DNA from: Methanomassiliicoccales archaeon
GTDB taxonomy: Archaea > Thermoplasmatota > Thermoplasmata > Methanomassiliicoccales > JACIVX01
NCBI GenBank assembly: GCA_028682925.1
Contig: JAJRAG010000038.1
Location: 1 to 9,827 of the forward strand
Length of the DNA stretch: 9,827 nt
Reading direction: 5' to 3'
Part shown: positions 1 through 6,569 of the stretch, piece by piece
How the letters are laid out: each line of letters starts with the position of its first letter
How positions within the stretch are numbered: position 1 is the first letter of the stretch
The notes under the pieces: generated by a model
What the model saw: only the letters and a program-made list of their open reading frames with translations
The model's database searches: none
What the model was told of the DNA's origin: nothing
Translations under genes and position numbers: made by a program

Positions 1-24
1 ACTCGAATCCTTCAAGGAGATCAG

Positions 25-945
25 ATGAACATGTCTTACGCGATAATTGTTCATGGCGGTGCCTGGGACATACCTCTCGATGAACAGGAAGGACATAAGG
101 TGGGGTGTCTCAAGGCTGCCAGACTAGGATACCATTTCATGGATGAGGGAGGATCTGCCCTGAACGCAGTTGAGGTTGCTGTCAGGTCGATGGAGGAGGA
201 TCCCGTCTTCGATGCTGGGAGAGGTTCGTTCCTGAACAGCGAGGCGGATGTGGAGATGGACGCGATGATAATGGAGGGAAAGAATCTCGATTTCGGCTCG
301 GTGGCTGCCGTTCAATCGATCAGTCATCCCGTGACGCTGGCCAGGAGAATCATGGAGACGTCACCTCATTGTATGCTCGTTGGAGAGGGGGCGCTCAAGT
401 TCGCGAGATCGATATGTATGGAGACTGTCACCACAGCAGAGCTGCTCACGAACAAGGAGTTCGAACGTTGGAAGAGAATCAAGGCTGACCGGGACTACCA
501 GGTCAGAAGAATCTTCGAAGGGGACCCGGGCAAGCTCGAGAAGCGAGGAACCGTTGGGGCGGTGGCACTCGACAGGTACGGCCTGATCGCCGCCGCGACT
601 TCGACTGGTGGGACTCCCAATAAACTCCCAGGCAGGGTCGGAGATAGCCCAATCGTCGGTTGTGGTGCATATGCAGACAACGATAGCGCGGGGGTATCGA
701 CGACAGGATTGGGAGAATCGTTGATGAAGGTCATCCCTGCAAGGAGAGTGTGTGACAGCGTCAAGAATGGGATGACCCCCCTTGATGCTTCTATTGAGAC
801 CATCCAGTATCTCAAGAGGAGAGTAAACGGCCTCGGAGGAGTCATTGCCCTCGACCATAAAGGACATATGGGTTATGCGTTCAACACACCTCACATGGCT
901 TGCGCATCGGTGGATGTAAATGGTAAGGCCACTGTGTTCATATGA
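25..945 (+). CDS. Isoaspartyl peptidase / L-asparaginase (Ntn-hydrolase, plant type)
   Basis: Family members hydrolyse isoaspartyl dipeptides and asparagine in the cytoplasm after self-cleavage into alpha and beta chains. The 306 residues show the N-terminal HGG (10-12) and the DAGRGS region (63-68). They also show the cleavage motif GTVGAVALD with Thr176 as expected nucleophile, then STGGTPNKLPGRVGDSPIVG (193-212), whose Arg204 and Asp207 match substrate-binding positions, and TTGLGE (226-231). The length is that of a complete enzyme, and all catalytic landmarks are present. An AAGGAGA Shine-Dalgarno at 14-20 precedes two possible starts: ATG 25 (4 nt spacing) and ATG 31 (10 nt, giving MSYAIIVHGG, which resembles usual family starts). 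No operon partner is visible, because the upstream gene lies outside the window. The choice between isoaspartyl peptidase and asparaginase as the main activity cannot be made from sequence. Confidence 0.94.
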   Translation: MNMSYAIIVHGGAWDIPLDEQEGHKVGCLKAARLGYHFMDEGGSALNAVEVAVRSMEEDPVFDAGRGSFLNSEADVEMDAMIMEGKNLDFGSVAAVQSISHPVTLARRIMETSPHCMLVGEGALKFARSICMETVTTAELLTNKEFERWKRIKADRDYQVRRIFEGDPGKLEKRGTVGAVALDRYGLIAAATSTGGTPNKLPGRVGDSPIVGCGAYADNDSAGVSTTGLGESLMKVIPARRVCDSVKNGMTPLDASIETIQYLKRRVNGLGGVIALDHKGHMGYAFNTPHMACASVDVNGKATVFI

Positions 946-1036
946 TTCCGCAAACGAGACGGCCTCCCGTTCGATGTCCGGCATATCTGGTTCGCTCGCA
1001 CTTGGCTTCCCTGATTGCCGCAACTTCAATAAAGGA

Positions 1037-1044
1037 TTAATATA
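1037..1044 (+). promoter_or_regulatory. TATA-like box of the first DUF835 gene
   Basis: TTAATATA, preceded by the purine-rich AAAGGA, which is suitable for a TFB-recognition element. Archaeal transcription usually starts about 25 bp downstream, here near 1067-1070. That gives a leader of about 25 nt before the GTG at 1095. The 149 bp between the asparaginase and this gene contain nothing else recognisable. Confidence 0.5.
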
Positions 1045-1094
1045 CGGAAGCCCTTAATCCATCTACCAGAATACGTGTGCGGGAAGAATAGAAG

Positions 1095-1634
1095 GTGGAC
1101 GATCTGCTTGCGACAGAAACGGTCGAAGAGAGCTACCGTAAGGTGGAATCGATCAACGTCAGTCTTGGAGTAGGAATGCTTACTCTTGATTGCGGCAGGA
1201 TGTATTTTGTCGTTGACGAGCGGTTGGACAAAATGCTTAACGTGACGCGCAATCTCATAGGCGACGGAAAAAACGTTCTTCGTATCTCACGTTTTCATCC
1301 TGATCTGGCAAATAGTAGGGGATCAGAAAAAGGCACGCAATCTATATGGCTTAGCGAGAGACCAGGACTGAAGAACGTCCCTCCCAACCAGCTTTCCCGA
1401 TTGACACAGAATGTGGCCTCATTCGTCAAAGGCAACCCAGGTGCTGTCGTACTCCTGGATGGTATCGAATATCTCTCTCTATTCAATGATTTTCAGAGAC
1501 TTCAGATGTTCATAGAGCAGATGAACGACATAGTCATGGAGTCGCATGCAATACTTTTGATTGCAGTAGATCCCCGACTGTTTGACCCCCGTTCTCTTGC
1601 AAGACTCCAGAGATACGCTGAGATTGTGAGCTAG
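1095..1634 (+). CDS. DUF835 domain protein (paralog 1)
   Basis: A 179-residue protein that is essentially one DUF835 domain (about 36-179). This domain is widespread in archaea, often in signalling proteins, and its biochemical role is unknown. Marks seen are the hydrophobic start MYFVVDE (36-42), the VLRISRFHPD segment (61-70), a Walker-B-like VVLLDGIEYLSLFND (118-132), and the terminal AVDPRLFDPRSLARLQR (157-173). No Walker A P-loop is present. No signal peptide or membrane segment is seen, so it should be cytoplasmic. The GTG start is the first possible one, because an in-frame TAG lies at 1089. No good ribosome site precedes it. Its last 101 bp overlap the oppositely oriented DUF835 gene. 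The two proteins align over most of their length and are clearly paralogous. Confidence 0.87.
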   Translation: MDDLLATETVEESYRKVESINVSLGVGMLTLDCGRMYFVVDERLDKMLNVTRNLIGDGKNVLRISRFHPDLANSRGSEKGTQSIWLSERPGLKNVPPNQLSRLTQNVASFVKGNPGAVVLLDGIEYLSLFNDFQRLQMFIEQMNDIVMESHAILLIAVDPRLFDPRSLARLQRYAEIVS

Positions 1635-2118
1635 TGATGGAAGCTAGCATCTCTTGAGCGATGCGTCTTGGATAAGCCCCGAACAGTCTCTCTAAGTCCC
1701 TTTGTTCGAGTGTTAACGGATCAATGCAGACCAGCATCTCCGCGTTGACATTCTCGAGGGTCGAGTCGATCTCGCTCAGCGTCCACATTATCCTTCCAAT
1801 GTCGTTCCACATCAGAAGATACTCCAGTCCATCGAGGAACACAAGCATCTCCTTCGTTCCTTTCATTCTAGATCTCAATGCTCTCACAAGCTGGTTCAGA
1901 GATTTCGGGGATATGACATTCTTGCCAGTGCAACCGCTCAACCAGCAACACTCAACATTGCGAAGATCGTATTTCTGGACGACGTAATCTGGATGAAGTC
2001 GCGTGATGCAGACTCCGCTTCTCTTTCTGTCGAGAATCTTTGAGAGTATCTCGAAACCGTATCTTGGGTACCCTTCGACCAAGAGGGAGATCTTAGATGT
2101 CTTATTAGTCACAGTCAT
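1534..2118 (-). CDS. DUF835 domain protein (paralog 2)
   Basis: A 194-residue protein with a DUF835 domain at about 8-155: KISLLVEG (9-16), ITRLHPDY (38-45), MLVFLDGLEYLLMWND (91-106) and CIDPLTLEQRDLERLF (131-146). As in its convergent paralog there is no P-loop lysine motif. The last ~33 residues (162-194) lie beyond the conserved domain and are encoded antisense to the C-terminal codons of the plus-strand paralog, suggesting a tail acquired by read-through. Start ATG 2118 is preceded by a weak GTGGTGG-like ribosome site. A good TATA box lies about 50 bp upstream. It is divergent from the STAND ATPase gene, with 124 bp between the two starts. Function unknown; signalling or regulatory partnership is an inference from family context. 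Confidence 0.87.
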   Translation of the reverse strand: MTVTNKTSKISLLVEGYPRYGFEILSKILDRKRSGVCITRLHPDYVVQKYDLRNVECCWLSGCTGKNVISPKSLNQLVRALRSRMKGTKEMLVFLDGLEYLLMWNDIGRIMWTLSEIDSTLENVNAEMLVCIDPLTLEQRDLERLFGAYPRRIAQEMLASITSSQSQRISGVLQENGGQTVGDLLQSKVLHATP

Positions 2119-2167
2119 TCTGTTCCACCACTCTGATTCTTACGTCAGGCTCGTTTGCCATTCTTCA

Positions 2168-2175
2168 TATATAAA
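2168..2175 (-). promoter_or_regulatory. TATA box between DUF835 (-) and STAND (+) genes
   Basis: Reads TTTATATA on the minus strand with ATTGGA just upstream, so it fits the minus-strand DUF835 gene (expected transcript start about 2143, leader about 25 nt). The same bases read TATATAAA on the plus strand and could also serve the STAND gene, with a start near 2200 and a leader of about 43 nt. The plus-strand flank (ATTCTTCA) is a poorer TFB site. No other convincing box precedes 2243. Confidence 0.6.
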
Positions 2176-2242
2176 TCCAATTTGAGCATGCTTCTTTCTG
2201 CCTAACGAACCTTTTTTCTCTTGAACCCCCAATCCCTCTCTC

Positions 2243-4975
2243 GTGAATAGGAACGGAAGGAAATCTCTTGTTAGCCTGGAGGAGAAGGTAACCCTCCATC
2301 TTCTCAGTCAACACAGGTTCTATCAAGACGCTGACGCGCCGAAGTCATTGACGCAGGATGGAATCGCTGAAGCTACTGGAATAGGAAGAAACAACGTCTC
2401 AAGAATCATTGGCGTCCTTTCAACGGAAGGTGACGTCGAGGTTCAAACCAAACATGTCAAAGGACTCCCGAGCGTGCGGCGGGCCTACTTTCTATCATCC
2501 AATGGGTTCCAGAGGGCACTGAGAATCAAAAAGGAGATCGAGGACACCAATATCGTGATCGTAGATTTTGACGGAAATGAGAAGGTGGATGAAGTCGGCA
2601 AACTCAACGTCTACCTGCCAAAGCCGTATTCTTTGCTCGAATTGGCGATGGGCATCACCAGAGGCAGGTTCGAATGCGCCTCATTCCATGAAATGAAGAC
2701 GAAAGAGGAAAGGAGGTACGTCGACTTCACGGACAGAAAGCCAACTGTCCGCGTGTTCCTGGGGAGAGAGAAGGAGCTGGCAGAGTTGTCTGGATTCCTG
2801 GCCTCAGAGAATACCAGAGTCTTGGTTGTCAACGGCATTCCAGGTATCGGAAAAACAACCCTACTCGCGAAGTTCGCTCAGGATGTAAGGGACAAGACGA
2901 ACATTTTCTGGTACAAGATTCACGAATGGATGACCCTGAAGCTGCTTCTGAGTCCTCTCGCCGAGTTCTTCTCACAATTGGGGAGAAGGGGACTAGAGAG
3001 ACATCTGGCTCAGAATGAGACTCCCGACATTGGGGAAGTAAGCAACATCATAGTGTCCGACCTCAAGGATCTCTCAGCGCTATTGATAGTAGATGATATT
3101 CAGAAGGCTGACAAGACCATATCAGACTTTCTTGGCACGCTGGTGGGAATTTTCGAAGATCTTCCTGGAATGCGCTTGATCTGCGCAAGCAGAGAGATCC
3201 CTTCTTTCTACACCCGAAGTGCAGTCTTCAACGGACTTGTCAAAGAGCTCGTACTTGAAGGTCTGGACAAGAAAAGCAGTATCCAGATAATGAAAAGAAG
3301 GGCAATCCCGGAAAAGCACTTCGAGAGTCTTTTTCGCGCGACCAAAGGGCATCCGCTGTTCCTTGAGTTGGTCGAAGACCCGGGACGGATGCTCGACAAG
3401 AATGTTCGCATGTTCATCGAGCAGGAGGTGTATTCCAAGCTAGATTTGGCCGAGTGTCGGATACTCGAAATAGCCTCGGTCTTTAGATACCCTATCAGCC
3501 TGGATGCGTTCTTTGTGATGGGAGACGAAATCGCAAAAGAGACTGGGAATAGACCAAAGGAGATGAAGTACGAGGATTACTTCATCGATTACGATACAAT
3601 CGATGGCTTGCTGACGAAGTCGCTCCTCCAAGAGTCTGTCGGAAGAATGATTGGTATGCATGACCTTATCAGAGACTTCTTCTACAATCGAATGCCGCCG
3701 AGACAGAGAGCGAACTACCATCGCTCGGCGTCGAACTACTACCTTCGAGATCCGGCGTCACCCTCCAACGTCGAAGCGATGTATCATGCCCTAATGGCTG
3801 GGGACTATGACATCGCGATCAAGGTGGCGGCGGGCAATGGGAGGAGAATAATCTCGGATGGATACGCAGCCGTCTTTGGGACGTTGCTTGCGTCCCTCCT
3901 TCAGAATTGCAGGAGCATTGGTAGAAGTGAGAAGACAGAGATACTACTGCTCGAGGGTGAGATCAAGGATCTCCAGGGAGACTGGGACGGAGCGTCCTCG
4001 AGATTCCAGGAGATCCTATCTATGGCGACAGAAGACAAGGATAGAAGGTTGATGGCGGACGTGCTCCGGAGAATCGGTGCCATTGCCCTGAAGAGAACCA
4101 GGTTCGAAGAGGCGTTCGATCTTCTGAGCAGGAGCATGTCGATCGCGAAGGAGCTGAAAGATGACCACACGCTGGTTGAGGTCTACTACGATATGGGCGG
4201 GATATGCGAACGAAGAGGGAGGTTCCAGGAGGCACTTTCATATTTCACCTCTTCGAAGGAGCTGGCCCAATCTCTTGGTGACGACGTAGGTCTGGGGAAG
4301 GCATTGTACGGGCTTGGGAGGGTCTACAGTCAGCAGATGGAGCACGAAAGCGCCGTAGAGTACAAAGATGAAGCGCTGCAGATACTGGAGAAGACAGGGG
4401 ATGTAAAGGAGATAGCGAAGGTTTGCACTGGCCTGGCAAACGATCTGCGGGTCGTCGGACGGATAGAGGAGTCCCTTGAGATGCAGGAAAGGGCGATAAA
4501 ACTGGCCAGTGCGGCGGGGGATTTGAACATCATGGGATATGCGATTTCCAACTCTGCAGCCGTCTACCTTGAGATGGGAAATCAGGAGAGGACCGAGGAG
4601 TTGCTCGACATGGCTATCCCGATATACGCGAGGCTGAATGACAGAATCATGGTGGCCACCATGCACCTGTACCGAGGGTATCTATACAATCTCAAGAAGG
4701 AATGGGATTGGGCAAAGGAGCAATTCAGGCGGAGCCTTGACATTCTTCGTCAACTGGATGTACCGATGAAGCTCAGTCATTGGCTCTTCGAGATCAGTCA
4801 GGTCCACATTGAGAATGGAGAATACGAAGTGGCGAGAGACTTATTAGATGAAGCGTTCGCCCTGGCCGCACAGGGGGGCAACGAGAATCTCAGGAGGGAG
4901 GTCGAGATAGCGCTTAACAGACTCGTGGTCATGGATAGGCAGTCGCCGACAAGTGGGTTCAGTCAGACTTCCTGA
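2243..4975 (+). CDS. STAND-family ATPase: winged helix, NB-ARC, eight TPR units
   Basis: A 910-residue signal-transduction ATPase. Residues 10-95 form a MarR-like winged helix (recognition region about 35-67). FLGREKELAEL (172-182) opens the NB-ARC/AAA module. Walker A is GIPGIGKTT (198-206), Walker B ALLIVDDIQ (279-287), a sensor-like segment RLICASRE (311-318), GHPL (369-372), and an MHD motif in GMHDLIRDFF (471-480). From about 561 to 880 eight TPR-like helical pairs follow at an exact 40-residue pitch. Such proteins are thought to stay autoinhibited until a ligand binds the repeats, then exchange nucleotide and oligomerise. The N-terminal helix-turn-helix suggests the output is DNA binding. 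The GTG start is supported because the winged helix begins right after it; no ribosome site is visible. All nucleotide-binding residues appear intact. The ligand and target genes are unknown. Confidence 0.9.
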   Translation: MNRNGRKSLVSLEEKVTLHLLSQHRFYQDADAPKSLTQDGIAEATGIGRNNVSRIIGVLSTEGDVEVQTKHVKGLPSVRRAYFLSSNGFQRALRIKKEIEDTNIVIVDFDGNEKVDEVGKLNVYLPKPYSLLELAMGITRGRFECASFHEMKTKEERRYVDFTDRKPTVRVFLGREKELAELSGFLASENTRVLVVNGIPGIGKTTLLAKFAQDVRDKTNIFWYKIHEWMTLKLLLSPLAEFFSQLGRRGLERHLAQNETPDIGEVSNIIVSDLKDLSALLIVDDIQKADKTISDFLGTLVGIFEDLPGMRLICASREIPSFYTRSAVFNGLVKELVLEGLDKKSSIQIMKRRAIPEKHFESLFRATKGHPLFLELVEDPGRMLDKNVRMFIEQEVYSKLDLAECRILEIASVFRYPISLDAFFVMGDEIAKETGNRPKEMKYEDYFIDYDTIDGLLTKSLLQESVGRMIGMHDLIRDFFYNRMPPRQRANYHRSASNYYLRDPASPSNVEAMYHALMAGDYDIAIKVAAGNGRRIISDGYAAVFGTLLASLLQNCRSIGRSEKTEILLLEGEIKDLQGDWDGASSRFQEILSMATEDKDRRLMADVLRRIGAIALKRTRFEEAFDLLSRSMSIAKELKDDHTLVEVYYDMGGICERRGRFQEALSYFTSSKELAQSLGDDVGLGKALYGLGRVYSQQMEHESAVEYKDEALQILEKTGDVKEIAKVCTGLANDLRVVGRIEESLEMQERAIKLASAAGDLNIMGYAISNSAAVYLEMGNQERTEELLDMAIPIYARLNDRIMVATMHLYRGYLYNLKKEWDWAKEQFRRSLDILRQLDVPMKLSHWLFEISQVHIENGEYEVARDLLDEAFALAAQGGNENLRREVEIALNRLVVMDRQSPTSGFSQTS

Positions 4976-5037
4976 GAAGCAAGAGAAGAAATGGAAAGAA
5001 AGATAAGAAGGGGGAAATAGCCCCGAATTGGTTTCCC
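4976..5037 (-). terminator. Hairpin plus pyrimidine-rich tail after the secreted-repeat gene
   Basis: On the minus strand, just past the stop of the 93-residue gene, GGGAAA (5032-5037) pairs with TTTCCC (5012-5017) around a 14-nt loop. It is followed by about 35 nt of pyrimidine-rich, fairly T-rich sequence running to 4976. Archaeal termination depends mainly on T-rich tracts, so the tail is the more relevant part. It would end the minus-strand transcript before it enters the convergent STAND gene. Confidence 0.4.
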
Positions 5038-5038
5038 A

Positions 5039-5320
5039 TCAGTGAGGATCGTTCACTGGAATGTAAAAGATCGACGCATCAAGTACTGGCGCGATAGAAT
5101 GTGGATCGTTCACAGGTATGTACGAAGTGATTCCAGCAATTGCATTCAGAGCATCTGTCACGAAGTGCGGATCATTGACCGGAATGTACGCACCACCAGC
5201 CGGAAGGCCATGTGGATCGTTCACTGGTATCGTCATCGAATTCACGGACGATACGACGAATGTCCCAGCAACCGCAAAGAGTGCGAGCGTTGCCACAACC
5301 GCCATCATTTTGGTTTTCAT
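5039..5320 (-). CDS. Small exported protein with four IPVNDPH repeats
   Basis: No family is recognised. The 93 residues begin with a basic start and hydrophobic core (MKTKMM then about 7-23) that looks like a Sec signal peptide, with possible processing near 25-28, so the product is probably secreted or surface-held. The rest contains four identical IPVNDPH heptapeptides at 31-37, 46-52, 68-74 and 87-93, the last forming the C-terminus. Linkers are 8, 15 and 12 residues, and copies 2-4 are each preceded by Tyr. Across the copies six of seven codons vary, always synonymously, which argues strongly that this strand and frame are translated and selected. ATG 5320 has GAGG 7 nt upstream and a good TATA box. 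There are no cysteines. It could be a peptide precursor, a metal- or ligand-binding protein (Asp/His-rich repeats), or an envelope component; nothing in the sequence decides. Confidence 0.85.
   Translation of the reverse strand: MKTKMMAVVATLALFAVAGTFVVSSVNSMTIPVNDPHGLPAGGAYIPVNDPHFVTDALNAIAGITSYIPVNDPHSIAPVLDASIFYIPVNDPH
5042..5230 (-). repeat. Four in-frame 21-bp repeat units encoding IPVNDPH
   Basis: Units lie at 5210-5230, 5165-5185, 5099-5119 and 5042-5062, in order of translation. Their starts are 45, 66 and 57 bp apart, all multiples of three. Only the GAT codon is the same in all four; the other six codons show third-base changes that never alter the amino acid. Spacers are unequal and unrelated in sequence. 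Confidence 0.9.
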
Positions 5321-5363
5321 TTAGATTCCTCGAAGAGATCGTTGGACAGAGCTTCGGTAACAG

Positions 5364-5373
5364 AATATAAAAA
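5364..5373 (-). promoter_or_regulatory. TATA box of the secreted-repeat gene
   Basis: Reads TTTTTATATT on the minus strand. Transcription would start about 25 bp downstream, near 5342, giving a leader of about 22 nt that contains the GAGG ribosome site before ATG 5320. Of the promoter candidates in this window it is among the clearest. Confidence 0.6.
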
Positions 5374-5399
5374 GGGTGGTTGAGCATGCTACAGTTACG

Positions 5400-5456
5400 T
5401 TTAAATAGGATAATCAATGGCTTCCTAAGCCAGAATGTCGAAGGAATGAATATATC
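5400..5456 (+). promoter_or_regulatory. Candidate promoter region of the SDR gene with two TATA-like boxes and a palindrome
   Basis: TTTAAATA (5400-5407) and AATATATC (5450-5457) are both plausible TATA boxes for the plus-strand gene that starts at 5544. They predict leaders of roughly 110 or 65 nt, both long for an archaeon. Between them lies a perfect inverted repeat with 6-bp arms, TGGCTT/AAGCCA (5418-5432). It could be an operator, since it overlaps the start site expected from the first box. Which box is used cannot be decided here. Confidence 0.35.
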
Positions 5457-5543
5457 GCTGTTCTGTCAATCAAACTTCAATTAGTCTTCCGACCGACACC
5501 TCCGATGGGTTCTTAGCACTTGTCCGTCTTACTCCACTCTCAC

Positions 5544-6542
5544 ATGACAAGCCTAGTGACAGGAGCATCGGGTTTCCTCGGCGGACATGTTGTCGAGGCG
5601 CTTTGCAATCGAGGGGAAAAGGTAGTCATATTGGCCAGGAAGACAAGCAACGTCTCCGCGATCGAAGACTTGCCTATTGAGATACGCTATGGTGACTTGA
5701 GAGACCTTGAATCGGTCAAACAAGCAGCTAAAGGCGTCGATCACATCTACCACTGCGCCGGTGCCGTCCGCTACGTTGTCCCGTATGACGAACTGTACCA
5801 AGCAAACGTTCTGAGCACCCTGAATGTAGTCATCGCGGGTGCAGAGACTGGAGTTGGGAGGATCGTTCACGCTAGCTCCTTGGGAGTGACTGGCCCTGAA
5901 GGTCGGGTATCCCTCGGAAATTTCAGAGCCTATTCAGCTTCACAGAGTGACAAGTACTGCAGGTCGAAGACCGAAGCAGAAATGATGTTCTTCAAAGAGT
6001 GCGCCAAGGAGGGGATCGAGGGGGTCGCACTGCGGCCAGGTGTGATATATGGTCCGCGAGACAATACGGCTTCCATTCATTGGTTCAGAATCGTCGATTC
6101 TGGGAAGGTCGTCTACATCGGCGATGGACTAACACGATTCCCTCTCATCTACATCGACGACCTCACCAAGGTCTTCCTTGTCGCGGGAGAGAAGAAGGGA
6201 ATCGAAGGATGTGCATACAATCTAGACGGCCCTGAGGAGGTATCTCTACGTTCCATTTACGAGCAGATTTCAAAAGAGCTTGGGAAGAACATCACACCAG
6301 CATTCGTCACTTATCGCTTCTCCCACTTGGTGGCGAGGCTGAGCGAGTTCCGGACCGCCTTGGGTGGATACAAGAAAGAGCCTGGGCTATCCAAGTTCGT
6401 CGTGGAGCTCTTTGGTAAAGATCATGAGAAGATCGAATGTGCAAAAGCCAAGGAAGATCTAGGATTCAAACCAGTCACGGGATTGGCGGAAGGCGTAAGG
6501 AGAACGGCTGAATGGTACAGGAATCTCGACGTCCAACACTAG
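5544..6542 (+). CDS. NAD(P)-dependent epimerase/dehydratase, extended SDR family
   Basis: Cytoplasmic Rossmann-fold oxidoreductase, 332 residues from ATG 5544. Residues are numbered from this start: dinucleotide motif TGASGFLG at 6-13, GDLRD at 50-54 (typical acidic residue near the adenine), HCAGA around 70-74, catalytic Ser in HASS (109-112), Tyr138 and Lys142 of YCRSK, and RPGVIYGP (164-171). All catalytic residues are present. The pattern, with DELYQANV before the Ser strand, resembles the 3-beta-hydroxysteroid dehydrogenase/dihydroflavonol reductase/HpnA-like branch rather than a clear UDP-sugar epimerase; the substrate is unknown. A TTG at 5520 would add 8 residues that precede the usual start of the fold, so ATG 5544 is preferred. 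There is no Shine-Dalgarno. The gene is convergent with the HD gene, 27 bp away. Confidence 0.9.
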   Translation: MTSLVTGASGFLGGHVVEALCNRGEKVVILARKTSNVSAIEDLPIEIRYGDLRDLESVKQAAKGVDHIYHCAGAVRYVVPYDELYQANVLSTLNVVIAGAETGVGRIVHASSLGVTGPEGRVSLGNFRAYSASQSDKYCRSKTEAEMMFFKECAKEGIEGVALRPGVIYGPRDNTASIHWFRIVDSGKVVYIGDGLTRFPLIYIDDLTKVFLVAGEKKGIEGCAYNLDGPEEVSLRSIYEQISKELGKNITPAFVTYRFSHLVARLSEFRTALGGYKKEPGLSKFVVELFGKDHEKIECAKAKEDLGFKPVTGLAEGVRRTAEWYRNLDVQH

Positions 6543-6569
6543 ATCATTTCATCACGTGAGGCCAGAGGA

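Noticed and set aside
361..1029. 222-residue minus-strand ORF opposite the asparaginase.
   Set aside because: No recognisable domain, and the plus strand encodes a complete conserved enzyme.
946..1036. Weak inverted repeat (ACGG/CCGT) after the asparaginase as a terminator.
   Set aside because: Four-base arms and no T-rich tail; not supportable.
4238..4666. 142-residue minus-strand ORF opposite the TPR region.
   Set aside because: Composition is that of an antisense shadow of the TPR repeats; no motif or promoter.
5042..5230. Possible CRISPR or other DNA repeat array.
   Set aside because: Repeats are imperfect 21-mers in coding phase with spacers of uneven length, and no cas gene is near; they are protein-coding repeats.
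5042..5383. Plus-strand ORFs across the IPVNDPH repeats (113 and 68 residues).
   Set aside because: Third-base changes among the repeats are silent only in the minus-strand frame; that frame also has the signal peptide and promoter.
5435..5485. Two overlapping mini-ORFs (ATG 5435, 4 codons; ATG 5447, 12 codons) in the SDR leader, as possible attenuator peptides.
   Set aside because: No ribosome site at proper spacing and no regulatory codon pattern; likely chance.
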